31,708 bases of DNA. Origin: Candidatus Schekmanbacteria bacterium. Lineage in GTDB: Bacteria; CSSED10-310; JACPHN01. Position numbers and translations under genes: made by a program. The notes under the pieces were generated by a model. The model made no database searches, was not told where the DNA came from, and saw only the letters and a program-made list of their open reading frames with translations. The stretch covers positions 1-31,708 of the forward strand of contig JACPHN010000028.1 of the NCBI GenBank assembly GCA_016188575.1, in the 5' to 3' direction. How positions within the stretch are numbered: the stretch's first letter is position 1; each line of letters starts with the position of its first letter. Shown piece by piece: positions 17,617 through 24,959 of the stretch.

Positions 17617-18081
17617 CTAGGCCGAGGCCGTGGGCGAATTTTCGATCAGCGCCACGGCATCCGCCGGCGAGACGTTGCCGAACATGACCGACATGAGGCC
17701 CGGAAAGTACTTGTCCATCATCATGCAGTTGACGTACACGACCGGCCTGATCAGGTTCTCGGTAAGCTCTCCGTCGCCGACGTCCACCATCGTCTTGTAG
17801 CGGATCTCGCCGTCCTTGAAATCCAGCTCGAAGTTTCCCATTACCAATCCATAGTTCGCCCGCGTCAGATACTCGGCGACCTGCGCCCTGACTGCCTCCG
17901 GCGCGTTGATCGGGACGACGGAGTAGAACAGGAACTGGGTGAAGCGCTCCTGCGCATAGCAGGTCCACTTGCCGCTCTTGCCGGCGAAGGGGATCGTGAG
18001 CACCTGGCGGCCGGCCCTGCGCTCGTAGCCCCAGTGATCGGACTCCAGGAAGCGGCACACACTCTCGATAATTTGTCCCAT
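17617..18081 (-). CDS. YbjN-like / secretion-chaperone-like protein
   Basis: The protein has 154 residues. ATG 18081 is preferred over GTG 18093 because GGAGG lies five bases before the ATG and would otherwise be inside the gene. The sequence has the mixed alpha/beta pattern of the YbjN/type III chaperone-like fold: WTCYAQERFTQFLFYSVVPI, AEYLTRANYGLVMGNFELDF, GEIRYKTMVDV and ENLIRPVVYVNCMMMDKYFPGL. It ends with MFGNVSPADAVALIE, as in other family members. There is no signal peptide, so it is cytoplasmic. The family is thought to act as small chaperone-like or regulatory proteins; the partner is unknown. A copy of a ~92-bp element also found before the cytochrome gene lies about 30 bases upstream. 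Confidence 0.7.
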   Translation of the reverse strand: MGQIIESVCRFLESDHWGYERRAGRQVLTIPFAGKSGKWTCYAQERFTQFLFYSVVPINAPEAVRAQVAEYLTRANYGLVMGNFELDFKDGEIRYKTMVDVGDGELTENLIRPVVYVNCMMMDKYFPGLMSVMFGNVSPADAVALIENSPTASA

Positions 18082-18110
18082 GCAGGCCTCCACAAGAAAC
18101 AGCGAATACT

Positions 18111-18201
18111 TCGCGTCGGCCGAGTATCGGGTGATGCTCCTTTACAAGTGTCCACGCGCATTGCGCTCGCCATGGTGCAAACCACATTCCGCCGACGCCG
18201 A
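18111..18201 (-). repeat. Duplicated upstream element, copy A (before the YbjN-like gene)
   Basis: This 91-bp stretch matches 19101-19193 closely in its outer parts (25 of 27 bases at one end and about 40 of 44 at the other), around a variable core of about 15 bases. Its ends are inverted relative to each other (GCGTCGGC near 18113 and GCCGACGC near 18191). Weaker similarity continues to about 18093, close to the ribosome binding site. Confidence 0.75.
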
Positions 18202-18275
18202 TTACTTCGAGAGGGCACTGCGGTATTGTACGCGGTCGACTGGGTCAGGGACAGGCTGGCGATTCGGAGCGAAGC

Positions 18276-19052
18276 TCACTTTACATGGCACGTCTTGCAG
18301 AGCGCACTATTGGCGTTGGACTTCCGAAGAAACGGGCGGTTATCTGGATCGTGCGGATTGTGGCAGCTCGGGCACTCCACCTTGCCATTGAACAGCTTGA
18401 TGTCACCCCACCCTGAGCCGAGATCCGGCGGAGCATTGAACTTGGGGTCCTGAGCCGCGGTGGGGTACACCATGGAAATCGGATGGGTGGCGCGCAGGTC
18501 GGTGCCGATGTAGGCGAAGGACTGGTCGTGCACGGCGCCGCCGTTATGGCATTCGCCGCAGGCGTTCACCTCCATCTTCATTTTGAAGTGCAGCGGCGTC
18601 TCCGTATTTCCGTGCCAGGGGGCGCCTTCTCCGGGCTGGTTGATGATGGCATCGACTGCGATCGTGCCGTCGTGGCAGCTCAGGCAGATCAGGCTGTAGG
18701 CTGATGGTCTTCCCGGGAGCTCGGTGTCCACGGTGTCGCTGGCATACATGGTGTAGGGTCCGGTGGGCGCCTGTCGGTTCCACAGGGGCGCGCCGGCGAG
18801 CTCGCTGTTGGCGTTGTGCGGCGTGTGGCAGTAGACACAGATTTCGCCGTAGTTGTTCATGACGAGCCCCATGAGGCCGCCGCCCTTGGCGAGAGCGCTG
18901 GTCATGTCGTGTTTGGAGCCGGTGATGGTTCCGGCCAGGGCGCGTGGAGGCGCGGCGAGGTGGCTGGCGATCCCGAGGGCGACGGCCAGCGCGAGGGTGC
19001 TGGTGAGGCGGCGAGCGCAGCAAGCTCGTCGGGGATGGCGGTGGGCGAGCAT
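18276..19052 (-). CDS. Five-heme periplasmic c-type cytochrome
   Basis: The protein has 258 residues, with a signal peptide ending near residue 40 (LALAVALGIASHLAAPPRALA). Five CxxCH heme sites are visible: CVYCH 72-76, CLSCH 123-127, CGECH 165-169, CPSCH 227-231 and CKTCH 252-256. HTPHN, HDGT and HNPHDPDN after heme sites are typical of cytochromes found in metal- and sulfur-metabolising deltaproteobacteria, where such CxxCH proteins move electrons across the periplasm. The redox partner is unknown. ATG 19052 is supported by GGAGG eight bases upstream. It precedes the YbjN-like gene on the same strand, with about 195 bases between them, and both carry the same upstream repeat. Confidence 0.9.
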   Translation of the reverse strand: MLAHRHPRRACCARRLTSTLALAVALGIASHLAAPPRALAGTITGSKHDMTSALAKGGGLMGLVMNNYGEICVYCHTPHNANSELAGAPLWNRQAPTGPYTMYASDTVDTELPGRPSAYSLICLSCHDGTIAVDAIINQPGEGAPWHGNTETPLHFKMKMEVNACGECHNGGAVHDQSFAYIGTDLRATHPISMVYPTAAQDPKFNAPPDLGSGWGDIKLFNGKVECPSCHNPHDPDNRPFLRKSNANSALCKTCHVK

Positions 19053-19100
19053 GGGGAAAACCTCCGCAGCGATTGAGCAAGAAAGCGATATGGCGCGTAT

Positions 19101-19193
19101 TTGGCGTCGGCCGAATATGGGGTGATGCTCCCTTGCTACAGTCGCAGGCGCATTGCACTCGCCATGGTGTAAGCCGCATTCCGCCGACGCCGA
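19101..19193 (-). repeat. Duplicated upstream element, copy B (before the cytochrome gene)
   Basis: This is the second copy of the element described at 18111-18201. Its ends read TTGGCGTCGGCCGAA and, on the other strand, TCGGCGTCGGCGGAA, so it has 15-bp inverted ends with two mismatches. It lies about 50 bases before the cytochrome start. Confidence 0.75.
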
Positions 19194-19420
19194 GAATCTG
19201 ACAGACGTTGCGCTGCTTCTTGCAACAGTCGTGCCTCTCTGAGGAGCACGTGCTCGCTTGGCGGGGGCGCCGCGGGCAGCGGGTCGGTGTGCGGAGAGTT
19301 GCGTAGATCATGCGGCCGGCGCCCCGGACACGGGGGGAACTGAAGGGGGAGGAGGGGATACGGGGAAAGTCCGGAGGTGGGACGGTGGTGGCGCAATCCG
19401 CCATAACGGAGATTTGCGTC

Positions 19421-19483
19421 CGAGCCATGCGTACGATTCAGGAACACACGTATCGATAGAAGGTAGAAGGTACGCATGGATCG
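19421..19483. repeat. 14-bp inverted repeat with 35-base spacer
   Basis: CGAGCCATGCGTAC (19421-19434) is matched by GTACGCATGGATCG (19470-19483), with 13 of 14 bases complementary. The spacer is not GC-rich and there is no T-run, so it does not look like a terminator. Confidence 0.55.
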
Positions 19484-19569
19484 AAGTGCGAGGTATAGCC
19501 GACCGTGTACGGTCCGGAGCTGCTCCTCACCGGGCCTCTGGGTTGGATCGCAGTGGCGTAGCCGGCCCG

Positions 19570-19592
19570 GGTGCCGCCGCGGGGGCGGCGCC
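19570..19592 (-). terminator. G/C hairpin downstream of the hypothetical gene
   Basis: GGTGCCGCC (19570-19578) pairs with GGCGGCGCC (19584-19592) around a five-base loop, 78 bases after the stop of the minus-strand gene. There is no T-run, so the terminator call rests on position and stem strength. Confidence 0.3.
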
Positions 19593-19670
19593 TTCTGGAC
19601 GTGCCGCTCCTGACCAAAGGCGGCCGGCCTCGCGAATCGGCGCTGCCGCTCGCCGATGCCGCCCGACCGG

Positions 19671-20300
19671 TCAGTGGCGGCGTTCGGCGACCCTGGTGTC
19701 GACCCACCGTTCGAGCTCATCGATGCCGGCGCCAAAGCGCTCGAACAGTGGCAACACCTCATACTCGAGCAGGTCCGCGAGCAGCACCCAGTCCTGCGCT
19801 TCCTGCGCGCGCAGCGATTCGGTCAGAAAATCGCGCAGCTCGCCGACAAACTCCGAGAGCGGTTGGCCACCGACGCTGACCGCGGCGAGATTACCGCCCG
19901 CCAGGACCTCGAGCCCGGAGAACAGGTCGAGGAACCACTGCAGAGCCTCGACGACGTCAGTGAGCTCGGCCGCCGCGGCCGCCATGTTGCTGAGGCGCAG
20001 GTGCCGAGCGAGCTGAGCGAGGCCGCTCGGAAACCGCTTCAGGTACTCGCGCGCATGTCCGAGGTTGCGCGTGACCATGGACGCGACGTCCTGGGTCCGC
20101 ACGTCGAGGAGCTCGACGTCGTCCACGCCGAGGCTTTCGACCACGATGCGGTCTCCGAGATCGACGACGTTGCCATCGAGAAAGAGCTGAGTTACGGTGG
20201 TGCCCGCAGTGCCGCTCTCGATGTGCCGCAGGACGTCGCCCACCGTCTTGGCGCCGCTCGGCAGGATCATGTCCTTTCCATTTCGCTTGACCTTCAACAT
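19671..20300 (-). CDS. Hypothetical protein with ubiquitin-like N-terminal stretch
   Basis: The protein has 209 residues and is not recognised as a named family. ATG 20300 has GGAGG seven bases upstream. Residues 1-65 alternate short strands (MLKVKRNGKDM, VTQLFLDGNVV, DRIVVESLGVDDVELLDV) in a way that recalls small beta-grasp or MoaD/ubiquitin-like domains; this is only a resemblance. Residues 70-209 are almost wholly helical (LGHAREYLKRFPSGLAQLARHLR, VVEALQWFLDLFSGLEVL, WVLLADLLEYEVLPLFERF) and could form a helical bundle for protein-protein contact. There is no signal peptide or membrane helix, so it is cytoplasmic. It stands alone, divergent from the efflux operon, with a shared intergenic region of 395 bases. 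Confidence 0.75.
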   Translation of the reverse strand: MLKVKRNGKDMILPSGAKTVGDVLRHIESGTAGTTVTQLFLDGNVVDLGDRIVVESLGVDDVELLDVRTQDVASMVTRNLGHAREYLKRFPSGLAQLARHLRLSNMAAAAAELTDVVEALQWFLDLFSGLEVLAGGNLAAVSVGGQPLSEFVGELRDFLTESLRAQEAQDWVLLADLLEYEVLPLFERFGAGIDELERWVDTRVAERRH

Positions 20301-20367
20301 GGCTGGCCCTCCATACGACCTAATTCGGAATCCGGTCGCGGAAGTTTAGCACCGACTGCCGGCCCGA

Positions 20368-20426
20368 CGGGTGTCCTGAATCCACCGCCTCTGCGAGTGC
20401 AAGCTGCGCGAAAAGCGCGTCGCGAA
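20368..20426 (-). repeat. Dispersed repeat, copy B
   Basis: Read on the minus strand it aligns without gaps to 7224-7282, with about 43 of 59 bases identical, sharing AGGCGGTGGATTCAGG exactly. Confidence 0.6.
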
Positions 20427-20495
20427 TACCATCCACCCGAGCTCCGCCCGCTTGCGGTGGAGGCGATTGTGTCGTAGCCAAATCCATAGCCCGAA

Positions 20496-20530
20496 TCCTC
20501 CTCCCGCAAGCGGGGGAAAGACGGAGGGGC
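20496..20530. repeat. G/C-rich palindromic repeat
   Basis: CCCGC (20503-20507) and GCGGG (20510-20514) form a tight stem around AA, with flanking CCTCC and GGAGG able to extend it. On the minus strand it reads TTTCCCCCGCTTGCGGGAGG, resembling the palindromes inside the propeller and TolC genes. Confidence 0.5.
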
Positions 20531-20607
20531 CGGCACGGGGCGCAAACGAAATCCTCGGTTCGGTTGTAAATTGGTCAGACAACAACGGAGCCGGCTTCGC
20601 GTGACGC

Positions 20608-20636
20608 GGAAACGAGCGAGAGGATTGCGACGTGGT
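20608..20636 (+). promoter_or_regulatory. Candidate ECF-type promoter of the efflux operon
   Basis: GGAAAC (20608-20613) is followed after 17 bases by CGTGGT (20631-20636). This spacing and the -35-like AAAC are typical of ECF sigma promoters (for example AAAC with N16-17 and CGTA). It lies about 60 bases before the sigma factor start, as expected for autoregulation. Confidence 0.35.
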
Positions 20637-20695
20637 AGCAGCGAACGAGGCCGGCACCGGCCCACGAGAGCTGGTCGAGGTAGCGCGCGGACGTC

Positions 20696-21277
20696 ATGGT
20701 CGATTCTGAGCAACCGCGGGACAACGCGCGGGAGCTCGCGGAGGACACCGCGTGCATTGAGCGCACCAAGACCGGCGACGCGGAGGCTTTCGGCGCGCTC
20801 GTTGCCCGACACATGCGGCGGGCGTTCGCGGTGTCCTATCGGGTAATGCAGCACCGCGAGGATGCGGAGGATCTGGTGCAAGAGGCGTTTATCGCAGCAC
20901 TCGAGGCAATCGATAGCTTCGAGAGCGGCAGGCCTTTCGGGCCGTGGTTGCACCGCATTGTGGTCAACCGCGGCCTCAACGCGCGGCGGGCGGCGAAAAG
21001 CCGGCGCGCGGAGCCGCTCGACGCGGAGCCGGCATCAGCGGCGTCTCTGCCGGACGAGGTCGTGCTCTTGCAGGAAGAACACGAGCGCCTGCAGCAGGCA
21101 CTGGCAGGATTGCCGGACCGCCAACGCATGATTTTGGAGCTTTTCGAGCTGGACGGATTCACGAGCCGCGAGATTGCGGAGATGCTCGGGATTCCGGAGG
21201 GAACGGTGAGGTGGCACGTGCACCAGGCGCGGAAAACGCTATCGGGAATTCTCGTGCCGCGGGAAGGAAAGGAGTGA
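20696..21277 (+). CDS. ECF-family RNA polymerase sigma factor
   Basis: The protein has 193 residues, the usual ECF length. Region 2 is at about residues 25-95 (FGALVARHMRRAFAVSYRVMQ, DAEDLVQEAFIAAL, FGPWLHRIVVNRGLNARR) and region 4 at about 130-185 (LPDRQRMILELFELDGFTSREIAEMLG, IPEGTVRWHVHQARKTL). There is no extra C-terminal domain. It directs RNA polymerase to envelope-stress promoters, probably including its own. It is the first gene of the nine-gene operon. AAGGAG at its 3' end serves the next gene, a putative anti-sigma factor, which starts five bases after its stop. Confidence 0.95.
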   Translation: MVDSEQPRDNARELAEDTACIERTKTGDAEAFGALVARHMRRAFAVSYRVMQHREDAEDLVQEAFIAALEAIDSFESGRPFGPWLHRIVVNRGLNARRAAKSRRAEPLDAEPASAASLPDEVVLLQEEHERLQQALAGLPDRQRMILELFELDGFTSREIAEMLGIPEGTVRWHVHQARKTLSGILVPREGKE

Positions 21278-21282
21278 GCGCC

Positions 21283-21690
21283 ATGGAAAACCCGGCGAAT
21301 AGCGATCTCGAGCGGGACGCGGGGCTGGAGAAGTGGATGCGCCGGGGAGGCGATGGCGTGCCATTAGGCACGGTCGACTGGAGCGGTCTGCACGGCAGGA
21401 TCATGGAGCGGGCAGTGCGCGCTCTGGAGCGGCGGCGCGGTGGCGAGGTCTACTGGTGGACATTTGTGGCCCGCTGGGCACCGGCGCTGGCGCCGTTGGC
21501 GCTTGCCGCGTGTGCGGTACTGGCGATCGCGCTGGGGATGTCACGCGGCGCCGTCGAAGGCGCGCTGCTCGAAGACGCGATGGCGGACGTCCGAGATTCG
21601 CAGGGGCTCGAGCAGCTCTTGCTGGTCGACTGGGCGGATGCGGACTTGCTGCTGTGGGCCACGGTCGAACCGGAAGGGGAAGGGCGATGA
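21283..21690 (+). CDS. Putative membrane anti-sigma factor
   Basis: The protein has 135 residues. ATG 21283 has AGGAG nine bases upstream; GTG 21274, overlapping the sigma stop, is an alternative. Residues 1-62 are hydrophilic and cytoplasmic, a single membrane helix lies at about 65-86 (WAPALAPLALAACAVLAIAL), and a short periplasmic tail of about 50 residues follows. This size, topology and position directly after an ECF gene fit an anti-sigma factor. There is no HxxxCxxC zinc motif, so it is not a ZAS-type protein. The assignment rests on context, not on sequence family. Its stop overlaps the next start (ATGA). Confidence 0.65.
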   Translation: MENPANSDLERDAGLEKWMRRGGDGVPLGTVDWSGLHGRIMERAVRALERRRGGEVYWWTFVARWAPALAPLALAACAVLAIALGMSRGAVEGALLEDAMADVRDSQGLEQLLLVDWADADLLLWATVEPEGEGR

Positions 21691-22157
21691 GCTGGCGCAA
21701 GCCCGCTCCCAGGGCAGTTGCCGTGGTGCTGCTGTCGCTGTGCCTCGGGACAGGGGTAGTGGCCGGTGTGGCGATCGATCGCTTCGCGTTCGGTAGCGAG
21801 GTTTCGGAATATCGAGCGCTGGAGGTGCTCTTTCGTGGACCGCAGCAGCCGAGCGCGGCTGCCGGCAGGCCGAGCCACCGTTACCTCGATCGTTTGACCG
21901 AGGAACTCGAGCTAAGCGGCGAGCAGCGCGCCAGACTGTCGGAAATCCTCGCCCGGAGGAAGTCGCGCGTCGCGGAGATGCTGCGCGATTTTCGGCCGCG
22001 ATACGCGGCGCTGGTCGCGGATACGCGGGCAGAGATCGAGGCGGCGTTGAGCGCCGAGCAGCGGACCCGGTATCGCGAGCTGCGCGAGGAGCGGCGGCGG
22101 GCACTCGGCAAGGCGCCGGGCGAAGCCACGGCGAGCAGGTCCAGCGATGGGCGGTGA
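21687..22157 (+). CDS. Spy/CpxP/CnrX-like periplasmic stress sensor protein
   Basis: The protein has 156 residues, with an N-terminal hydrophobic signal or anchor segment (AVAVVLLSLCLGTGVVAGVAI). The remainder is an Arg/Glu-rich helical protein with two LTxxQ-like stretches, LSGEQRARLSEIL and LSAEQRTRYREL. This motif is the mark of the Spy/CpxP/CnrX group of periplasmic chaperone or metal-sensing proteins. In cnr-type systems the equivalent protein passes a periplasmic signal to the anti-sigma factor. Here it follows an ECF sigma and a candidate anti-sigma gene by a 4-base overlap, so a sensor role is a reasonable inference. The signal is unknown; no Met/His-rich metal-binding cluster is apparent. 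Confidence 0.7.
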   Translation: MSWRKPAPRAVAVVLLSLCLGTGVVAGVAIDRFAFGSEVSEYRALEVLFRGPQQPSAAAGRPSHRYLDRLTEELELSGEQRARLSEILARRKSRVAEMLRDFRPRYAALVADTRAEIEAALSAEQRTRYRELREERRRALGKAPGEATASRSSDGR

Positions 22158-23535
22158 GCGCAAGCGCATCAGTCAGACCCCAAGAAGACCCGCCACCTCA
22201 CCTTCCCCCGCAGGCGGCAGGAGGCTCGCGGGGAGGGGACTGGCAGCGGTAGGCGCGGGGCTGGTGCTGTGCTCGTGGATCGCGGTGCCGGCGCGAGCCG
22301 GCGAGGTTTCCCAGGTAGCCGCCGCGACACCGGCGCTGACCCTTGCGGAAGTCGTCACGCGGGCGCTCGCCGCGGACCCTGGCGCGGCGTCGGCGCAGGG
22401 CGACCTGCGCGTCGCCGAGGCCGCGCGGCGGAGCGCGAAGGGGGCGTTCGCGCCGGACCTGACGCTCAGCTCCGGCGCGGCGCTATCCGGCGAGATCGCA
22501 GGTGGGAGCCTGGCGCGCGGCGGCACCCGGGAAAGCTACTCCGCGGGCCTCTCCAGCGGCTATGAGCTGTACAGCGGGGGCCGGCGCGGCGCAGAGCTCG
22601 AGCTGAGCCGGGCCGGCGTCGACGCCAGCCTCGCTGGCCTCGTGCAGCGGCGCAGCGCCGTGGCTCTGGCGGCCAAACAGGCCTTCTTCCGCGTGCTGCG
22701 GGACAATGAGCTCATCCGCGTCACCGCGGCGCGTCTGGAGCGCGCCCGGCAAGGTCTGGCGGCGGCGGAAAGTCGCGTCCGTGTCGGGTCGGCGACGCGC
22801 TCCGACGTGCTTCGGGCCCAGCTCGAGCTCAACCAGGCCCGGCAGGCGACGCTGAGCGCCGAGGCGGAACGAACGACCGCGGACTATGCGCTCGGCCGCA
22901 TCGCCGGGATCGACGGCCCGGTAACGGCACGGGCCGAGCCGCTTACCGCCGCGCGCGAACCGTCGCCGCCGATCGCGGCACTCGAAGCGCCGGCCGAGCT
23001 CGCTTCCCCCGCCGTGCGGCGCGCCGAAAACGCGCTGCGCTCGGCCACACTGGCGATCACCGCGGCCCGCGCGGACTATCGGCCGGTAATCCGCGCCGCC
23101 GCTGGCACCGGTTGGTCGTCCACCGGCCTGGCCGACGGCGGCAACGGCAACTGGTCCGTGCAAACCGCACTGTCCCTGCCGCTCTTCGACGGCCATCAGC
23201 GAAGCAGTGCGGTGGAACGTGCGGAGGCGAATCGCGCGACCGCCGAGGCGGAGCTCGCCGACATCCGCCGCGCGACCCGCGCGGAGCTCGCGCGCATCCT
23301 CGCAGCGATCTCGGTGGCCGATCAGAAGATTGTGCTCGCCGAGCAGGCCCTCGCGGTCGCCCAGGAAGATTTGCGGGTGCAGTACCAGCGCTATGAGCTC
23401 GGCGTTTCGACGATTCTCGACCGCTTGACGTCCCAGGCGGCGCTCGTGGTGGCGGAGACCGATCTCGTCGGCGCGAGATTCGACTTTGAGCTGGCCCGAG
23501 CGGAGCTCGACGCGCTCCTGGGCAAGGAGATGTGA
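22147..23535 (+). CDS. TolC-family outer-membrane efflux channel
   Basis: The protein has 462 residues. The two-fold TolC pattern is visible: a first half with LTLAEVVTRALAADPG, SSGAALSGE and long helix QRRSAVALAAKQAFFRVLRDNELIRVTAARLERARQ split by turns, and a second half repeating it (SPAVRRAENALRSATLAITAA, QTALSLPLFDGHQ, STILDRLTSQAALVVAETDL). It ends ARAELDALLG, as usual. Trimers span the outer membrane and periplasm and accept adaptors of RND and Mac pumps. The start ATG 22147 overlaps the previous stop by 11 bases. The stretch before the signal peptide (residues 17-31) is encoded by a G/C palindrome, so the true start could be a later codon. It is the only outer-membrane channel in the operon and is thus probably shared by both pumps. 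Confidence 0.9.
   Translation: MGGERKRISQTPRRPATSPSPAGGRRLAGRGLAAVGAGLVLCSWIAVPARAGEVSQVAAATPALTLAEVVTRALAADPGAASAQGDLRVAEAARRSAKGAFAPDLTLSSGAALSGEIAGGSLARGGTRESYSAGLSSGYELYSGGRRGAELELSRAGVDASLAGLVQRRSAVALAAKQAFFRVLRDNELIRVTAARLERARQGLAAAESRVRVGSATRSDVLRAQLELNQARQATLSAEAERTTADYALGRIAGIDGPVTARAEPLTAAREPSPPIAALEAPAELASPAVRRAENALRSATLAITAARADYRPVIRAAAGTGWSSTGLADGGNGNWSVQTALSLPLFDGHQRSSAVERAEANRATAEAELADIRRATRAELARILAAISVADQKIVLAEQALAVAQEDLRVQYQRYELGVSTILDRLTSQAALVVAETDLVGARFDFELARAELDALLGKEM
22194..22238 (+). repeat. G/C-rich palindromic repeat inside the TolC N-terminus
   Basis: CCTTCCCCCGC (22201-22211) pairs largely with GCGGGGAGGGG (22228-22238) across 16 bases. The opening ACCTCACCTTCCCCC is almost the same as the palindrome in the propeller gene (10046-10095, minus strand). 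Confidence 0.5.
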
Positions 23536-24959
23536 TGGGCGCTTACAGACCGTGGTCATTGGTAAAAGGCGCGATTTCGACTCTGGCCGCCGCATTGGTG
23601 GCTGTGGCGTGCGGCGGCGCGGAGGGCGGCGGGCAAGCTGCCGCCGGCGGGAAAGCAGCGGGCGCGAAACGCACGGTCCCCGCGGTGGAGGCAATACAGG
23701 CGCGGCGCGGCAGCCTCCCCCTGGAAGAGCTCGTATCCGGATACGTCCGCGCTCGGAGTCAGGTCGAAGTGCGCGCGGAGGTCAGCGCGCCGGTCAGCGA
23801 GATTCACGCGCGCACCGGCGAGGAGGTGCAGCGCGGCCAGGTGATCGTCCGGCTGCGCGACGACGTGTTTCGCGACCAAATCGCCCAGGCAGAAGCCTCG
23901 GTCCGCCTCGCGGAGGCCTCCGCCGCGGCCGCGGGGGCGCGCGTGGCGGAGCTCGAGGCGACCGTCCACCGCCTGCGGCCGCTGGCCGCTGACGCCGTGG
24001 TCAGCCGGATGGAGCTCGAGGTCCAGGAGGCGCAGCTCGCCGCCGCCGTCGCCGCGGTGCAGCAGGCGCAGGCGCAGGTCGCCAACGCCAGCGCGACGCT
24101 TCGGGAGCGGCGTTCGGCGCGCGAGAAGACCGTCATTCGCGCCCCCGTGGACGGCCACATCGGCGCCCACAACGTCGCGGTGGGCATGATTACCAACCCG
24201 ACCGCCGTGCTGTTCGTGCTCGGAGACCTGACACACCTTCTCGTCGAGGTGCCGCTCGCCGAATCGGCGTTGGCGCGCGTGCGGGTCGGTCAAACCGCCC
24301 ACCTCCGCGCTTCTGGTCTGGGAGCCGCCGCGATCACCGCACGACTCGCCCGCATCTCCCCGTTCCTGTCACCGCGCAGCTTCAGCACCACCGGGGAAAT
24401 CGACGTGGACAACGCGGACGGCCGACTGCGACCCGGCATGTTCGTGACCGCCAGCATCCAGTACGGTGAGACCGAGCCGGGAACGCTCGTGCCTACGAGC
24501 TGCCTCTGGGAGGATCCGCGGTCCCAGGTGCGGGGGTTGTTTGTGGTCGAAATGCCGGCGAGTGGGGACGCTACCGCCGCCGCCGGCTCCCCGACGCCCC
24601 CCGACGAGATCTCGGTCGAGCCCTATCCCGTGCGCTTCCAGCGCGCGGATATCGCCGCGGAGGGAAAATCGGCCGTGAGCCTGCGCGGCGTGACTCCGGG
24701 GACGTGGGTGGTCACGACTGGCCAGCAACTCCTGCCGACGCGGGACTCCGGATCCGCACGAGTCCGCATCGCGACCTGGGAAGGCGTCACCGCGCTCCAG
24801 GGTCTGCAGCGCGAAAGCGTGCTGCTGCGTTTTCTCGACAAGCAGCAGGAGGTGGCGCGCCTGCATGGCGCGGCGCCTCCGAGCGTCCGCGACTATCTCC
24901 AAGCAACGGGCAGCGCGGCGAGCGATCGCCCGGCTGCCGCCGCCGGGGTTGACCGATGA
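23535..24959 (+). CDS. RND efflux adaptor (membrane fusion) lipoprotein
   Basis: The protein has about 474 residues. ATG 23535 overlaps the TolC stop (TGATG); GTG 23532 is one codon earlier. The leader ends in a lipobox-like VAVAC, so the protein is probably a lipoprotein of the inner membrane. A lipoyl-like half-motif (VEVRAEVSAPVSEIHARTGEEVQRGQVIVRL) is followed by a long helical hairpin (about 100-190, AQAEASVRLAEASAAAAGARVAELE and QVANASATLRERRSAREK), the second lipoyl half (VIRAPVDGHIGAHNVAVG) and a beta-barrel (LVEVPLAESALARVRVG). This is the order of HlyD/AcrA-type adaptors. It joins the RND pump encoded next, by a 4-base overlap, to the TolC channel before it. Confidence 0.9.
   Translation: MGAYRPWSLVKGAISTLAAALVAVACGGAEGGGQAAAGGKAAGAKRTVPAVEAIQARRGSLPLEELVSGYVRARSQVEVRAEVSAPVSEIHARTGEEVQRGQVIVRLRDDVFRDQIAQAEASVRLAEASAAAAGARVAELEATVHRLRPLAADAVVSRMELEVQEAQLAAAVAAVQQAQAQVANASATLRERRSAREKTVIRAPVDGHIGAHNVAVGMITNPTAVLFVLGDLTHLLVEVPLAESALARVRVGQTAHLRASGLGAAAITARLARISPFLSPRSFSTTGEIDVDNADGRLRPGMFVTASIQYGETEPGTLVPTSCLWEDPRSQVRGLFVVEMPASGDATAAAGSPTPPDEISVEPYPVRFQRADIAAEGKSAVSLRGVTPGTWVVTTGQQLLPTRDSGSARVRIATWEGVTALQGLQRESVLLRFLDKQQEVARLHGAAPPSVRDYLQATGSAASDRPAAAAGVDR

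Larger units (their letters stand above)
19194..19670. other. Intergenic region without a recognised gene
   Basis: The open frames here (for example 19136-19762, -) lack any protein-like pattern. Visible structure is limited to an inverted repeat (19421-19483), a small 6-bp palindrome with a GT spacer (19501-19514) and a G/C hairpin (19570-19592). Confidence 0.5.
20301..20695. other. Divergent intergenic region before the efflux operon
   Basis: No gene is recognised. The region holds copy B of a dispersed repeat (20368-20426), a G/C-rich palindrome (20496-20530) and a candidate extracytoplasmic-function promoter (20608-20636). Confidence 0.55.

Noticed and set aside
17135-18187. 350-codon minus-strand frame across the YbjN-like gene
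   Set aside because: Only its middle (about 17335-17560) is protein-like, as a transposase remnant; the part over 17617-18081 is a shadow of the YbjN-like gene.
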